Shown here: positions 53,313-61,939 of the stretch, one piece after another | How positions within the stretch are numbered: position 1 is the first letter of the stretch | How the letters are laid out: each line of letters begins with the position of its first letter | Source: Rhabdobacter roseus | GTDB lineage: Bacteria; Bacteroidota; Bacteroidia; Cytophagales; Spirosomataceae | Direction of reading: 5' to 3' | DNA: 64,000 nt | Assembly: GCF_014202275.1 (NCBI RefSeq) | Contig: NZ_JACHGF010000004.1 | Coordinates: 456,928 to 520,927, forward strand | The notes under the pieces: generated by a model | Databases searched by the model: none | Seen by the model: the letters and a program-made list of their open reading frames with translations, nothing else | Told to the model about the DNA's origin: nothing | Translations under genes and position numbers: made by a program

Positions 53313-55037
53313 ATGAAAAAAGTATTCATACTAGTAAGCTTATTTTACTTTGGACTGGCTACTTCCTGTAGCGACAAGTTTTTGGAAGTAAAACCCAAAG
53401 CGGCGCTCTCGCTCGAAACCCTGAAAAACCGCGCGGGCATCAACTACCTCCTGACGGGAGCCTACTCGCTGGTAGACGGCGTAGGAGCCGGTACTACCTC
53501 CTGGCACGGCTCGGCCGACAACTGGATCTACGGAAGCGTGGCCGCCGACGACGCCTACAAGGGTACCATTGCCGGTGACCAACCCGAGATTTCGCTGATT
53601 GAGCAAAAGCTCATTCAGCCCGACAACGGACACTTCCGGGGCAAGTGGCAGGCCGTGTACGACGGCGTGGCCCGTGCCAACGACGTGTTACTGCTGGTGG
53701 ACCAGATCGCGGAGCTATCCGACGTTGAAAAGGTGCAGATCAAGGCGCAGGCGCGGTTTCTGCGGGGGCATTTTCACTTTGAAGCTAAAAAAACCTGGAA
53801 CATGGTACCCTACATCGACGAGACAGTGTACAACCCCGACGACCTGAACAGCACCAAAGTACCCAACGACAAGGACATCTGGCCTAATATCGAAGCCGAC
53901 TTCAAATATGCCCTTGATAACCTGCCCGAAACCCAAACCCAAAAGGGCCGCGCTACTAAGTGGGCCGCGGCGGCTATGTTGGGCAAAGCGTACCTGTTTC
54001 AGCGGAAGTGGGCCGAGGCCAAGGCACAGTTTGACGCCATCGTCAACAGTGGCCGCTACAGCCTCGTGGCGCGGTACAGCGACAACTTCCGGGCCGCTAC
54101 CAACAACAACGCCGAGGCTATCTTTGAGGTGCAGCACTCCGTGAACGACGGAGCCCCCGGCGGCGAAAACGGGAACCAAGGCGCTACCCTCAACTACCCC
54201 TACGGCGGTGGCGGCGTAACGACCTGCTGTGGTTTTTATCAACCCAGCCAAAACCTGGTAAATGCCTTCAAGACGCAAAACGGGCTCCCGCTTTTTGATA
54301 CCTTCAACAATTCGGACGTTAAAAACGACCAGAACATCGAAGTAACGCAGCCCTTCACGCCCGACGCCGGAGAACTTGATCCCCGCCTCGACCACACCGT
54401 GGGGCGCCGGGGAATTCCTTTCCTGGATTGGGGCGTGCATCCGGGTAAGGCCTACGTGCGCGACCAGGCCTACGGCGGGCCTTACTCACCCCGCAAGCAC
54501 CTGATGTACCGCTCCGATGTAGGTACCAATACTTTTTCGGGAAACCCCCGCTTGAATGCCAACAACTACCGCATGGTACGCTACGCGCACGTACTGCTGA
54601 TGCTGGCCGAGTGTGAGGTAGAGCTGGGCAACCTGGCGCGGGCGCGGGAGCTGGTAAACCAGGTACGTCGCCGGGCGGCTAATCCGGATGGATTCGTGAA
54701 AAACGCCAACGGTAGCAACGCCGCCAACTACGTAATCAGCGAGTATGGTGCAGGCGACAGCGCCTTCAGCAACGCTGAAAATGCCCGCAAAGCGGTCCGT
54801 TTTGAAACCCGCATAGAGTTAGGGATGGAAGGGCACCGCTTCTTCGACCTGGTACGCTGGGGCTTGGCCGATCAGGTTTTGAATGCCTACTATGCCGTCG
54901 AGAAAGCCAAGCGGACCTACTTCAACGGGGTGGCGTTTACCAAAGGTAAGCACGAGTACTACCCCATTCCGCTCCAGGAAATTGTGAACTCACAGGCAGC
55001 AGGCAAAGCTACCCTGAAACAAAATCCGGGGTACTAG
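53313..55037 (+). CDS. SusD/RagB-family surface lipoprotein
   Basis: 574 aa. Lipobox LFYFGLATSC, then the SusD start CSDKFLEVKPKAALSLETL, TPR helices (VQIKAQARFLRGHFHFEAKK, AAAAMLGKAYLFQRKWAEAK), and the RagB/SusD C-terminal end with RMVRYAHVLLMLAECEVELG, RFETRIELGMEGHRFFDLVR and HEYYPIPLQEIVNS. This is the long, classical SusD type, unlike the shorter one at 38269. It pairs with the SusC just upstream. No carbohydrate enzyme follows; a strong terminator ends the unit. Confidence 0.93.
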   Translation: MKKVFILVSLFYFGLATSCSDKFLEVKPKAALSLETLKNRAGINYLLTGAYSLVDGVGAGTTSWHGSADNWIYGSVAADDAYKGTIAGDQPEISLIEQKLIQPDNGHFRGKWQAVYDGVARANDVLLLVDQIAELSDVEKVQIKAQARFLRGHFHFEAKKTWNMVPYIDETVYNPDDLNSTKVPNDKDIWPNIEADFKYALDNLPETQTQKGRATKWAAAAMLGKAYLFQRKWAEAKAQFDAIVNSGRYSLVARYSDNFRAATNNNAEAIFEVQHSVNDGAPGGENGNQGATLNYPYGGGGVTTCCGFYQPSQNLVNAFKTQNGLPLFDTFNNSDVKNDQNIEVTQPFTPDAGELDPRLDHTVGRRGIPFLDWGVHPGKAYVRDQAYGGPYSPRKHLMYRSDVGTNTFSGNPRLNANNYRMVRYAHVLLMLAECEVELGNLARARELVNQVRRRAANPDGFVKNANGSNAANYVISEYGAGDSAFSNAENARKAVRFETRIELGMEGHRFFDLVRWGLADQVLNAYYAVEKAKRTYFNGVAFTKGKHEYYPIPLQEIVNSQAAGKATLKQNPGY

Positions 55038-55057
55038 TCTCCTTTATTTCACGAAGT

Positions 55058-55104
55058 AACTACGCCGCCGCCGCTCCCTTGGGAGGGCGGCGGCGTAGTT
55101 TTTT
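55058..55104 (+). terminator. Intrinsic terminator of the second susCD unit
   Basis: AACTACGCCGCCGCC (55058-55072) pairs with 55086-55100 and, after a one-base bulge, CTCCC pairs with GGGAG around a TT turn. A run of T follows directly. Confidence 0.93.
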
Positions 55105-55220
55105 ATAAACCTTTTACTAAAAAAAACTAAAAAGCAAGAGATGAGCACTATGCAGGCATACTTTTTTAGAAGTTTTTTTTCGTTCCTAAACCAAAAGAAA
55201 GAATCCAAAAAAGAAACTCC

Positions 55221-55442
55221 ATGTTCAAGAACCCACTTTTCGCGCTCGGCTTCGTGACGTTGTTCTTAGTCATTTATACCGTACTGGGGCATTGGGATAC
55301 CAATCACAGCCTGGTCACGGTCATGTTTATTTTTTCGCCGTTCTTGATGATTTGGCTCGTGTATACGGTACTTCGCTACGGAGAGCCTTCCGAGCGTACC
55401 TTCGACGAGTACTTCTACGATGACGTCGACATCAAATCCTAG
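55221..55442 (+). CDS. Small two-helix membrane protein, unknown function
   Basis: 73 aa. Two membrane helices (PLFALGFVTLFLVIYTVLG and LVTVMFIFSPFLMIWLVYTV) followed by an acidic cytoplasmic tail (SERTFDEYFYDDVDIKS). No family is recognised. Size, hydropathy and ordinary codon use suggest it is real. It stands between the SusD terminator and the convergent IMPACT gene, so it is probably monocistronic. Confidence 0.7.
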   Translation: MFKNPLFALGFVTLFLVIYTVLGHWDTNHSLVTVMFIFSPFLMIWLVYTVLRYGEPSERTFDEYFYDDVDIKS

Positions 55443-55458
55443 CCCAAGTACCCCCTTT

Positions 55459-56070
55459 CTACGAGGGCAGGTAGGTACATTCCAGTCCTACTATTTTTTC
55501 GCACGCCTCCGCAAAACGCTCCACGAGCGTCTTGCGTACCTCCACCTGCATCCGGCAATTGAGTTCAAACTGCTGCTCGAGCACGGGTAGTTCCATGTCT
55601 TTCACCAGCCGCATGGCGTCGTTCATGTGTGCGTACGTAAACGAAAGCTCGTACCGGTCGTAGAGGTACTTGACCACCACCGTGGCCTGGTCCAGCGCCT
55701 GCTCCGTGGCCGTTTTGTACGCATGAATTAGCCCCGGCACCCCCAGCAAAGTACCCCCAAAGTACCTCACCACCACCACCAGGACGTTCGTCAGATCCCG
55801 CGAGTAGAGGGTGTTCAGGATGGGCCGCCCCGCCGAGCCGGAGGGCTCGCCGTCGTCGTTGGCGCGGTAGTGGGTACGATCCAGCCCCAGCCGGTAGGCG
55901 TAGCAATGATGCACCGCCTTGGGGTGCAACTCCCGGAGCTGAGCCAGCAGTGGACGGGTGTCGGCCTCGGAGCGAATAGGGTAGGCAAAAGCAAAAAATT
56001 TACTGCCTCGATCTTTAAAGTACCCCTCTGAGGTACTTTCGAGGGTCCGATACGAGTCGTCAAAGAGCAC
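55459..56070 (-). CDS. IMPACT/YigZ-family protein
   Basis: 203 aa. The N-terminal UPF0029 domain shows GYFKDRGSKFFAFAYPI, AVHHCYAYRLG, the characteristic NDDGEPSGSAGRPIL, and TNVLVVVVRYFGGTLLGVPGL. The C-terminal ferredoxin-like DUF1949 domain covers the last 60 residues. These proteins are linked to translation control in eukaryotes; the bacterial role is unclear. It starts with GTG at 56070 and overlaps the end of the MFS gene upstream by 11 nt, so the two are cotranscribed. Confidence 0.92.
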   Translation of the reverse strand: MLFDDSYRTLESTSEGYFKDRGSKFFAFAYPIRSEADTRPLLAQLRELHPKAVHHCYAYRLGLDRTHYRANDDGEPSGSAGRPILNTLYSRDLTNVLVVVVRYFGGTLLGVPGLIHAYKTATEQALDQATVVVKYLYDRYELSFTYAHMNDAMRLVKDMELPVLEQQFELNCRMQVEVRKTLVERFAEACEKIVGLECTYLPS

Positions 56071-57250
56071 GGTTGGCGGTTCGGTTTTGTCTTAAAATGA
56101 GCACGGCATAGACCAGCGCTACCAGCGCCAGGGCGGCATTCACCCCGAAAGCCAGCGGTAGATTGCGGGCGTCGTTGGCGTAGATTTCGGCCGAAAGGTA
56201 CGCACCCAGTCCAATGCCTGCTTCCATGGCAATGTACATGGTAGCCATGGCGCGGCCGCGGTTGTGCTCGTAGCTCAGGTCTACGGTCCAGGCCGTCAGG
56301 ATGGGCGAGAGTATGCCGGTAGCAAAGCCAAAAAAAACCGCTCCCGTAAAAAACAGAAAGGTAGTAGTGGCGTAGGCCGTGAAGAGCATGGCGATGATGA
56401 GCATGGAGCAGCCCACAATCACTACGCCCACGCGCCCGTGGCGGTCGGACAGTTTACCGGCCACCAGCCGGATCACCAGCGACGTAAGGGTGTAGATGAG
56501 GAAGTAGATACCGTAGTTTTTCAGGCCCAGGTACGCGCTGAAATCGGGGATGAGCGTGAGCACCGCCCCAAAGCTAAAGTACGTCAGCAGCATCACCAGC
56601 GACGGAGCCAACACGCTGGGCTCGAATACGTCCCGCCAGGTAATCCGGAACGCATCGACTGACAGCCGCCGCGAAGACCGGGGCAGGGTTTCTTTCATAT
56701 TGGCCAAAATACCAATCGACAGAAAAGCCAAAAACGACGAGGTGTAGAACAGGGCGTTGAGCGAAAAGTGCTGCGCCACCCAGCTCCCCAACGCGGGCCC
56801 CAGCGCCGCCCCCATGCTGACGCTCACCCCGTAGATCCCCAGTGCCTCACCCCGGCGGTGCGCCGGCACGATGTCGGCCACGTAGGCAGCCGTGCCCGTA
56901 GGCTTGAAGCCCGTGGAGAAGCCGTGCACCAGCCGCAGCGCCAGAAAGGGCATGACGGTTGTGAAAATAGGATACAAAAAGCCGCACACAAAACACACCA
57001 ACGACCCGAAGGCCATGACGGGTACCCGCCCGACGCGGTCGGTGAGGCGGCCACTGAACGGGCGCGACAGCCCGGCTGTGAGCGTAAACAAGCTAATGAT
57101 AAATCCCTTGTACTCGGCACCGCCCATGCTGGTGAGGTAGCGGGGGAGCTCCGGAATGAGCATGTTGAAGCTGGCAAAAAACAGAAATGAACTGAGGCTG
57201 AGTAACCAGAAGGGCAGCGTGAAGATGCGGGTGGGAGCGGTATTTTGCAT
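56060..57250 (-). CDS. Major facilitator superfamily transporter
   Basis: 396 aa from the ATG at 57250, with about 12 membrane helices. The MFS loop 2-3 motif is seen as GRLTDRVGRVPVMAFG and is repeated in the second half as GKLSDRHGRVGVVIVG. The first half also has ADIVPAHRRGEALGIYG, common in drug and sugar efflux MFS proteins. The substrate cannot be assigned. A -7 box ends 4 nt before the ATG, so the mRNA may be leaderless; a TTG at 57265 is upstream of that box and unlikely. It overlaps the IMPACT gene downstream. Confidence 0.88.
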   Translation of the reverse strand: MQNTAPTRIFTLPFWLLSLSSFLFFASFNMLIPELPRYLTSMGGAEYKGFIISLFTLTAGLSRPFSGRLTDRVGRVPVMAFGSLVCFVCGFLYPIFTTVMPFLALRLVHGFSTGFKPTGTAAYVADIVPAHRRGEALGIYGVSVSMGAALGPALGSWVAQHFSLNALFYTSSFLAFLSIGILANMKETLPRSSRRLSVDAFRITWRDVFEPSVLAPSLVMLLTYFSFGAVLTLIPDFSAYLGLKNYGIYFLIYTLTSLVIRLVAGKLSDRHGRVGVVIVGCSMLIIAMLFTAYATTTFLFFTGAVFFGFATGILSPILTAWTVDLSYEHNRGRAMATMYIAMEAGIGLGAYLSAEIYANDARNLPLAFGVNAALALVALVYAVLILRQNRTANRAL

Positions 57251-57254
57251 CGCG

Positions 57255-57262
57255 CAAAAATA
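57255..57262 (-). promoter_or_regulatory. Candidate -7 box for MFS/IMPACT operon
   Basis: Minus-strand TATTTTTG fits TAnnTTTG and ends 4 nt before the ATG at 57250, the same close spacing as seen for pyrD. A leaderless transcript would result. Confidence 0.45.
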
Positions 57263-57369
57263 CAACTAACTTGGCAGAAACTTAGGAATAATTCACGATA
57301 TAGTTCTACGAACTACCTCGCCGCCGGGAGCTTAGGCCACCGCCGGAGAAAGGAGCCAGCAAAGGAGAT

Positions 57370-58314
57370 ATGGTACGTATATTTTATAAGGAAGGCCGGC
57401 AGATCAAGCGGGAAAACGACATTCGCGAACTAGGGCATCTGCCCAATTTATTATGGGTTGATTTGCAGTCACCTACGCCCGAGGAAGAGGAATGGGTGGA
57501 GACCAAGTGCTCGATCAGCTTCCAGACCCCGCAGGAGATCGTCGAAATCGAGAGTAGTTCGCGTTTTTTTGAACAGCAGAATACCATCAACGCCAACTCC
57601 AATTTTCTCCGGATCAACCCGGACGGCTACGAGATCTACCCCGTTTCGTTTATTCTGCACGAGAACGTGCTCTTTACCTACCGCCAGGGCGACTCCAAGA
57701 CGTTCGCCGACACGGTGAAGAAAATGAAGGTGAGCCAGGAGACCTTCCAGACGGGCGTGGACTTCATGCTGGTGCTGCTCGAAACGCGCATCGAAGCCGA
57801 CGCCGACTCGCTGGAGAGTATCTCACGCGATATATCCACCATCAGCAAAAACCTCACCCACGAGCAAAAAGCCCGGCAGGAGGTACTGATCCGAATCAGC
57901 GGCCTGCAGGAGATCACCATGATGCTGCGCGAAACGAGCATCGATAAGCAGCGGGTACTTTCGAGCATTCTGCGGAGCCAGTACTTTCCCGAAGACCGCA
58001 AGGAGCACCTTCGGATTATTCTCAAGGACATTAGCTCGCTGCTCGAATACACCACCTTCAACTTCGAGCGGCTGGAGTACCTCCAGAATACCTTCATGGG
58101 TTTGATCAATTTGGAGCAAAGCCAGGTCATCAAGATCTTCACCGTCGTGACGATCATCTTCATGCCTCCGACGCTCATCGCCGGCATCTTTGGCATGAAC
58201 TACGACATCATCCCTACCTCCCACGACACCTGGGGCTTCTGGGAAGCGCTGGTGATGATGGTGGTGTCGTCGCTGGTGGTACTTTGGTTTTTCCGGCGCA
58301 AACGCTGGATCTAG
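57370..58314 (+). CDS. CorA-family divalent metal ion transporter
   Basis: 314 aa. A cytoplasmic alpha/beta domain (LLWVDLQSPTPEEEEWVE) leads into long stalk helices (ETRIEADADSLESISRDIST). Two C-terminal membrane helices carry the selectivity motif GMN in LIAGIFGMNYDIIP. CorA forms a pentamer that moves magnesium or cobalt. The end FFRRKRWI is basic, as expected inside the cell. A perfect 18-bp GTAC palindrome overlaps the base after its stop. Confidence 0.93.
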   Translation: MVRIFYKEGRQIKRENDIRELGHLPNLLWVDLQSPTPEEEEWVETKCSISFQTPQEIVEIESSSRFFEQQNTINANSNFLRINPDGYEIYPVSFILHENVLFTYRQGDSKTFADTVKKMKVSQETFQTGVDFMLVLLETRIEADADSLESISRDISTISKNLTHEQKARQEVLIRISGLQEITMMLRETSIDKQRVLSSILRSQYFPEDRKEHLRIILKDISSLLEYTTFNFERLEYLQNTFMGLINLEQSQVIKIFTVVTIIFMPPTLIAGIFGMNYDIIPTSHDTWGFWEALVMMVVSSLVVLWFFRRKRWI

Positions 58315-58330
58315 GTACTTTAAAGTACCT
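58313..58330. repeat. Perfect 18-bp palindrome AGGTACTTTAAAGTACCT
   Basis: The two halves are exact inverse copies with no loop. It starts at the corA stop codon and precedes the GNAT promoter. It could be an operator, a transcription end signal, or a chance pairing of the frequent GTAC word. Confidence 0.7.
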
Positions 58331-58335
58331 TACGC

Positions 58336-58343
58336 TATTTTTG
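58336..58343 (+). promoter_or_regulatory. Candidate -7 box for the GNAT gene
   Basis: TATTTTTG fits TAnnTTTG. It supports translation from the GTG at 58365 rather than from in-frame codons further upstream, which lie inside corA or before this box. Confidence 0.5.
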
Positions 58344-58364
58344 TTTTTTGTCAAAACTACCCCC

Positions 58365-58919
58365 GTGGCTCTTCAACTCACCCATGCCCAGACCGACGAC
58401 GACCTTCGTCAGATCCTGGCCCTCCAACAAAAAAACCTCCGCACGGAGCTCTCCGCCGAGGCCCGGCAGCAGCAGGGTTTCGTGACGGTCCGGCATACGT
58501 GGGAGCAGCTTCGGCTCATGCACAGCCTCACGCCGCAGGTCATGGCCAAAGACGGCGACGAGGTCGTAGCCTTTGCCCTGGCCATGCTGCCTACCATGGG
58601 TACTTTAATTCCGGACCTACAGCCCATGTTTGCGCTCATGGACGAGGTACTTTGGCAGGAAAGTACCTTGGCGCAGCGCCGCTACTACGTCATGGGGCAG
58701 GTGTGCGTGGACGAGCGCTGGCGGGGCCAGGGCGTGTTCGATCAGCTTTATCAAAAACACAAAGACCTGTACTACCCGCACTACGACCTGCTCGTGACGG
58801 AAATCTCTACCGCCAACGTCCGTTCCCAGCGCGCCCACGAGCGGGTAGGTTTCCGGACCATCCACCGGCACCGCGACCACGTCGATGACTGGAACGTGGT
58901 GGTGTGGGCGTGGGTGTAG
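58365..58919 (+). CDS. GNAT-family N-acetyltransferase
   Basis: 184 aa from the GTG at 58365. The acetyl-CoA site is YYVMGQVCVDERWRGQGVFD followed by QLYQKHKDL, fitting the (R/Q)xxGx(G/A) loop, and the C-terminal strand has NVRSQRAHERVGFRTI. The N-terminus is LTHAQTDDDLRQILALQQKN. Acceptor unknown; small amines or protein N-termini are possible. Longer in-frame translations would begin within corA and are not supported. Confidence 0.82.
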   Translation: MALQLTHAQTDDDLRQILALQQKNLRTELSAEARQQQGFVTVRHTWEQLRLMHSLTPQVMAKDGDEVVAFALAMLPTMGTLIPDLQPMFALMDEVLWQESTLAQRRYYVMGQVCVDERWRGQGVFDQLYQKHKDLYYPHYDLLVTEISTANVRSQRAHERVGFRTIHRHRDHVDDWNVVVWAWV

Positions 58920-58994
58920 AAGGTACCTATATCAGCAGCGGCGCACTGTTGAGCCGGGAGGTTTTGGGAAGGAGGTACTTTGCTGGGTAGGTAC

Positions 58995-59837
58995 TTAGGT
59001 GGAAATGGCGTAAAAATTAAACGTTTTCCATTTCGTCATATCTTTGGCTGAGGTAATAGGGACAATCTCAGCCTGGTCGGTAAAATCAGAAAAATAGTAA
59101 AGCGCGTAGCCCAGGCCGGACACCGTGTCGAAAAGCTCGGCTCTTTCTGCCGGAGTAGATTTGGTAAAGCATTCGGCTACCAAAGCGGGTTTGTATTTTT
59201 TTAGTAAGCCCTCCAGGGATCTGATCACCTCCCGGTCGGCCCCTTCCACGTCCACTTTTATAAAGGAAATAGTAGGTAGCTCAGCGGCGTAGTTTTTCAG
59301 CAAGAAGTCTTCTAAAACAATGCCTTTTACTTTTTTGGTCAATTGATAATTTCCGTGTTCGGTTACTACTTCGTTTGAAATACCTCCGTTGCCAAAAGAG
59401 GCTTCCGAAGAAGCATAGCTAAATTCCCCCTCCACATTGGTGATCGCAAAAGGATACGTAATGATGTTTGTTTTATCGGTATTCAGCTTTACGTTTTCCT
59501 GAAGGATTTTGTACACGTACGGATTAGGGTCAAAACCAAGGGTGGTTCCCGTTTTGCCCGCCGCCAGCGCCATCGGCACGGTGGTATCACCAATATGGGT
59601 ACCAATGTCAATGCAGAGCGAACCTTTGGGGATAAATTTCTTGAAAAAATTTACTTCCTGCTGGGTAATTTCTTTAGGGTCTATCAACGGGTTAGCCCAG
59701 TTCGCAAATACAATTTCTCCCTCTTCGTCTAGGTTGAAAGTCGAGAGTACGTGGCCGTATTCTTGGGTGTAGCGCCGCGCTTTTTTCTTGGCTATTTTAT
59801 TTTCTATCAGACTTTTAATGCGATTAAACATAGACAT
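58995..59837 (-). CDS. FkbM-family methyltransferase
   Basis: 280 aa. The SAM-binding site is SLCIDIGTHIGDTTVPMALA, followed by TLGFDPNPYVYKILQENVKL and the FkbM-typical ISFIKVDVEGADREVIRSLE. FkbM enzymes methylate sugar hydroxyls or other small groups on glycans and natural products. It is third in a minus-strand row with two GT2 genes (spacings about 50 bp), so it likely acts on a surface glycan. The segment is more AT-rich than its neighbours. Confidence 0.9.
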   Translation of the reverse strand: MSMFNRIKSLIENKIAKKKARRYTQEYGHVLSTFNLDEEGEIVFANWANPLIDPKEITQQEVNFFKKFIPKGSLCIDIGTHIGDTTVPMALAAGKTGTTLGFDPNPYVYKILQENVKLNTDKTNIITYPFAITNVEGEFSYASSEASFGNGGISNEVVTEHGNYQLTKKVKGIVLEDFLLKNYAAELPTISFIKVDVEGADREVIRSLEGLLKKYKPALVAECFTKSTPAERAELFDTVSGLGYALYYFSDFTDQAEIVPITSAKDMTKWKTFNFYAIST

Positions 59838-59889
59838 TAGGAATTAGTAGAAATGAAGGAGTTCGTAAGTTGTATTTTATAGTTCAATA

Positions 59890-60732
59890 TCAATACTCAA
59901 TATCGGCTATGAGCTCTTTTTTTTCGGACCCCCATTTCTCATCTTCTGTAATGAGGTTAGCGGCGTCAGTGAAAGGTACGTAATGTTTGCTTTTTAGAGT
60001 AAGCCGAGAAAAATGGTGAAAATAAACTTCCAGGGCTAAATGAAGCGGCTTCACGTCTTTTTCTGTTAGCGCCCTTTTTTTGGTTCGAAGGTAAAAATCA
60101 AAATCGGCGCGCTGAATGCGTTCGTCCCAATATGTACCTATTTTCTCCAGACCCTGCTTGGTAGCTACAATACAGGAACCGGAAAAACCTTCCTTTACCT
60201 TCCCCGCAAAATGCGTCGTGCGCTGATCTTGATAAGCCTCCCAGTTTCGGTACATTAGCTTAAACATACCTAAAAGAACAGCCCGGCGGGGGCCAAAGAG
60301 AGTCAAGAGTGGATTTTTAATGAGCCGCCACCTATTCCTCAACGTTCGGGTTTTTTTGTCACTTTCGGCCCGATCATTAGAGGCTGGCGATAGGAAATCA
60401 TAGCCTTGCCTTTGCATTACGTCAAGTAGTTTTTGGTCCCAATTTGGCGAAACGATAAGATCATTATTCAGGAAAGCAATAAGCTGACCTTTCGCAACAG
60501 ATAACCCTTGATTCTGGCAATGGGGGTAGGAATAATTAGTTTCATTTCGAATGACGGTAGCTCCCGTCGATTTGAAAAATTCGGTACTGCCATCCGTGGA
60601 AGCGTTATCGATCACGATCAGTTCATATTCGTAATAAGTATACCTTTGTACATATTCTACAAATAGCTTATTCATTTGTAGCTGATTACGAACAGAAGTT
60701 ATAATACTTACCGTAGGTGGGATAGGACGCAT
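59890..60732 (-). CDS. Glycosyltransferase family 2
   Basis: 280 aa. The GT-A fold N-terminus is VSIITSVRNQLQMNKLFVEY, with ELIVIDNASTDGSTEFF and the metal-binding region LIAFLNNDLIVSPNWD. A later FSGSCIVATKQGLEKIG is typical of rhamnosyl/other GT2 enzymes. It lacks membrane helices and probably works on the cytoplasmic side. It is the middle gene of a three-gene glycan cluster. The sugar is unknown. Confidence 0.88.
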   Translation of the reverse strand: MRPIPPTVSIITSVRNQLQMNKLFVEYVQRYTYYEYELIVIDNASTDGSTEFFKSTGATVIRNETNYSYPHCQNQGLSVAKGQLIAFLNNDLIVSPNWDQKLLDVMQRQGYDFLSPASNDRAESDKKTRTLRNRWRLIKNPLLTLFGPRRAVLLGMFKLMYRNWEAYQDQRTTHFAGKVKEGFSGSCIVATKQGLEKIGTYWDERIQRADFDFYLRTKKRALTEKDVKPLHLALEVYFHHFSRLTLKSKHYVPFTDAANLITEDEKWGSEKKELIADIEY

Positions 60733-60778
60733 AAAATATACTTGCGAAAGGCCTGGATAGTTATTTCAAATGAAGCTT

Positions 60779-61663
60779 TCAAATGAGCTCGTAGTTTCGG
60801 AATTCAAAGGGGCGGTGGCCGGTTTTTTTCTCGTACCAGTAGAGCAGCGCATCTTTAAGGGCAAATTTCTTTTGCTCGGGGTTTAATTCAACGTTCCAGT
60901 TTTGCTGCTGAATGCGCGGCTGCATCACTGCCGGGTGGGTACCTGTGAAGCGGCTTAGGGAGTCAAATTGGCTGAAATCGAAAAAATCTTCGGTCTGTAG
61001 TAGTTTTTGCCAGCTATCCTCATTCTTCCAAAACCGCCCTACGTTTTTCATTTTTTTCTTCATCTGTACGGGGCTTTTTACCCAGCCGTAGTGGTAAATG
61101 GCCGCTCCGCAGGACTTGACTTTTAGCTTTTGGGTACCTCGTCTAAAACCCTGGGCGTCGCGAAAAGCGCTGATGCGTGGGCGGTCCGTAGCCGGACTAA
61201 ATCGAATAACCCTAACCTCGCGCCGGTACCAGGTACGGCTATCACCGACGTAGTCGTAGGTACCGTAAAAATGGAGGTAATCAAAAAGCAGCCCTTCCAC
61301 GCGTGGGTCGTGGAGGTACTTTTGGCAGGCTTCCCGCACTACGGGAATGTACTGCTCGTGAAGTACCTCGTCGGCCTGGATGTAAAAGGCCCAGTCGGTG
61401 TCGGGTGCCAGATACGAATATGCCTTGTCGGTTTCGACGGCCAGTACTTTGCCTCCCTGCCGGAGCGTCATGTCCCACTCCGTTTCTACGATGCGGATCT
61501 TGTCGGAGTCCAGGGCCTGGATCAGCCCCAGCGTGCCGTCCTGGCTTTGGCCCACCGCCACCACCATTTCGTCCACCAGCGGCAGAAGGGACCTGATCGC
61601 CTCTACGATGGGGTAGTCGTTGAGAAGGGCATCCTTGATGATCGTAAATCCGGAGATTTTCAT
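60779..61663 (-). CDS. Glycosyltransferase family 2-like protein
   Basis: 294 aa. N-terminus MKISGFTIIKDALLNDYPIV, then VDEMVVAVGQSQDGTLGLIQ and DTDWAFYIQADEVLHEQYIP; the QADEVL acidic motif replaces the usual DxD. The C-terminal part (GAAIYHYGWVKSPVQMKKKM) is common to a GT2 branch in Bacteroidota surface polysaccharide loci. First gene of the cluster with GT2 and FkbM genes. Its base composition is nearer the genome average than the two downstream genes. Confidence 0.85.
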   Translation of the reverse strand: MKISGFTIIKDALLNDYPIVEAIRSLLPLVDEMVVAVGQSQDGTLGLIQALDSDKIRIVETEWDMTLRQGGKVLAVETDKAYSYLAPDTDWAFYIQADEVLHEQYIPVVREACQKYLHDPRVEGLLFDYLHFYGTYDYVGDSRTWYRREVRVIRFSPATDRPRISAFRDAQGFRRGTQKLKVKSCGAAIYHYGWVKSPVQMKKKMKNVGRFWKNEDSWQKLLQTEDFFDFSQFDSLSRFTGTHPAVMQPRIQQQNWNVELNPEQKKFALKDALLYWYEKKTGHRPFEFRNYELI

Positions 61664-61679
61664 GCGGGTAGTTAGGTCT

Positions 61680-61702
61680 AGGTACTTCCTCCGTAAGTAC
61701 CT
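61680..61702. repeat. Inverted GTAC pair upstream of the glycan cluster
   Basis: AGGTACTT (61680-61687), 7-nt gap, AAGTACCT (61695-61702), 17 bp upstream of the ATG at 61663. Its place in the 5' leader suggests an operator or mRNA hairpin, but it may be a by-product of the frequent word. Confidence 0.5.
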
Positions 61703-61939
61703 CTATACGTCCGTTTTCACTTTCGGAGGGAATTCATTCGTGAACGGATTGATAGCGACAAAGTTAAAATTTTTAAAATAGAATTTTTCAAGCGTAAGTC
61801 TAAAAGAGCAGGTACCTGTCCTTGAATTTGCAAGCATTAAGGCGTAGTTTTGTTTAGCCTGATTCAATCGCCAAGGGCTCACGCGGCCCCGCAATTTCTT
61901 CAATAAGTACTTCTAAAAAAAATATAAAGTCAACCAACT

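Noticed and set aside
61703-61903. Open frame of 66 codons upstream of the glycan cluster
   Set aside because: Weak start, no family likeness and AT-rich composition; it lies in the spacer between divergent genes and looks like chance.
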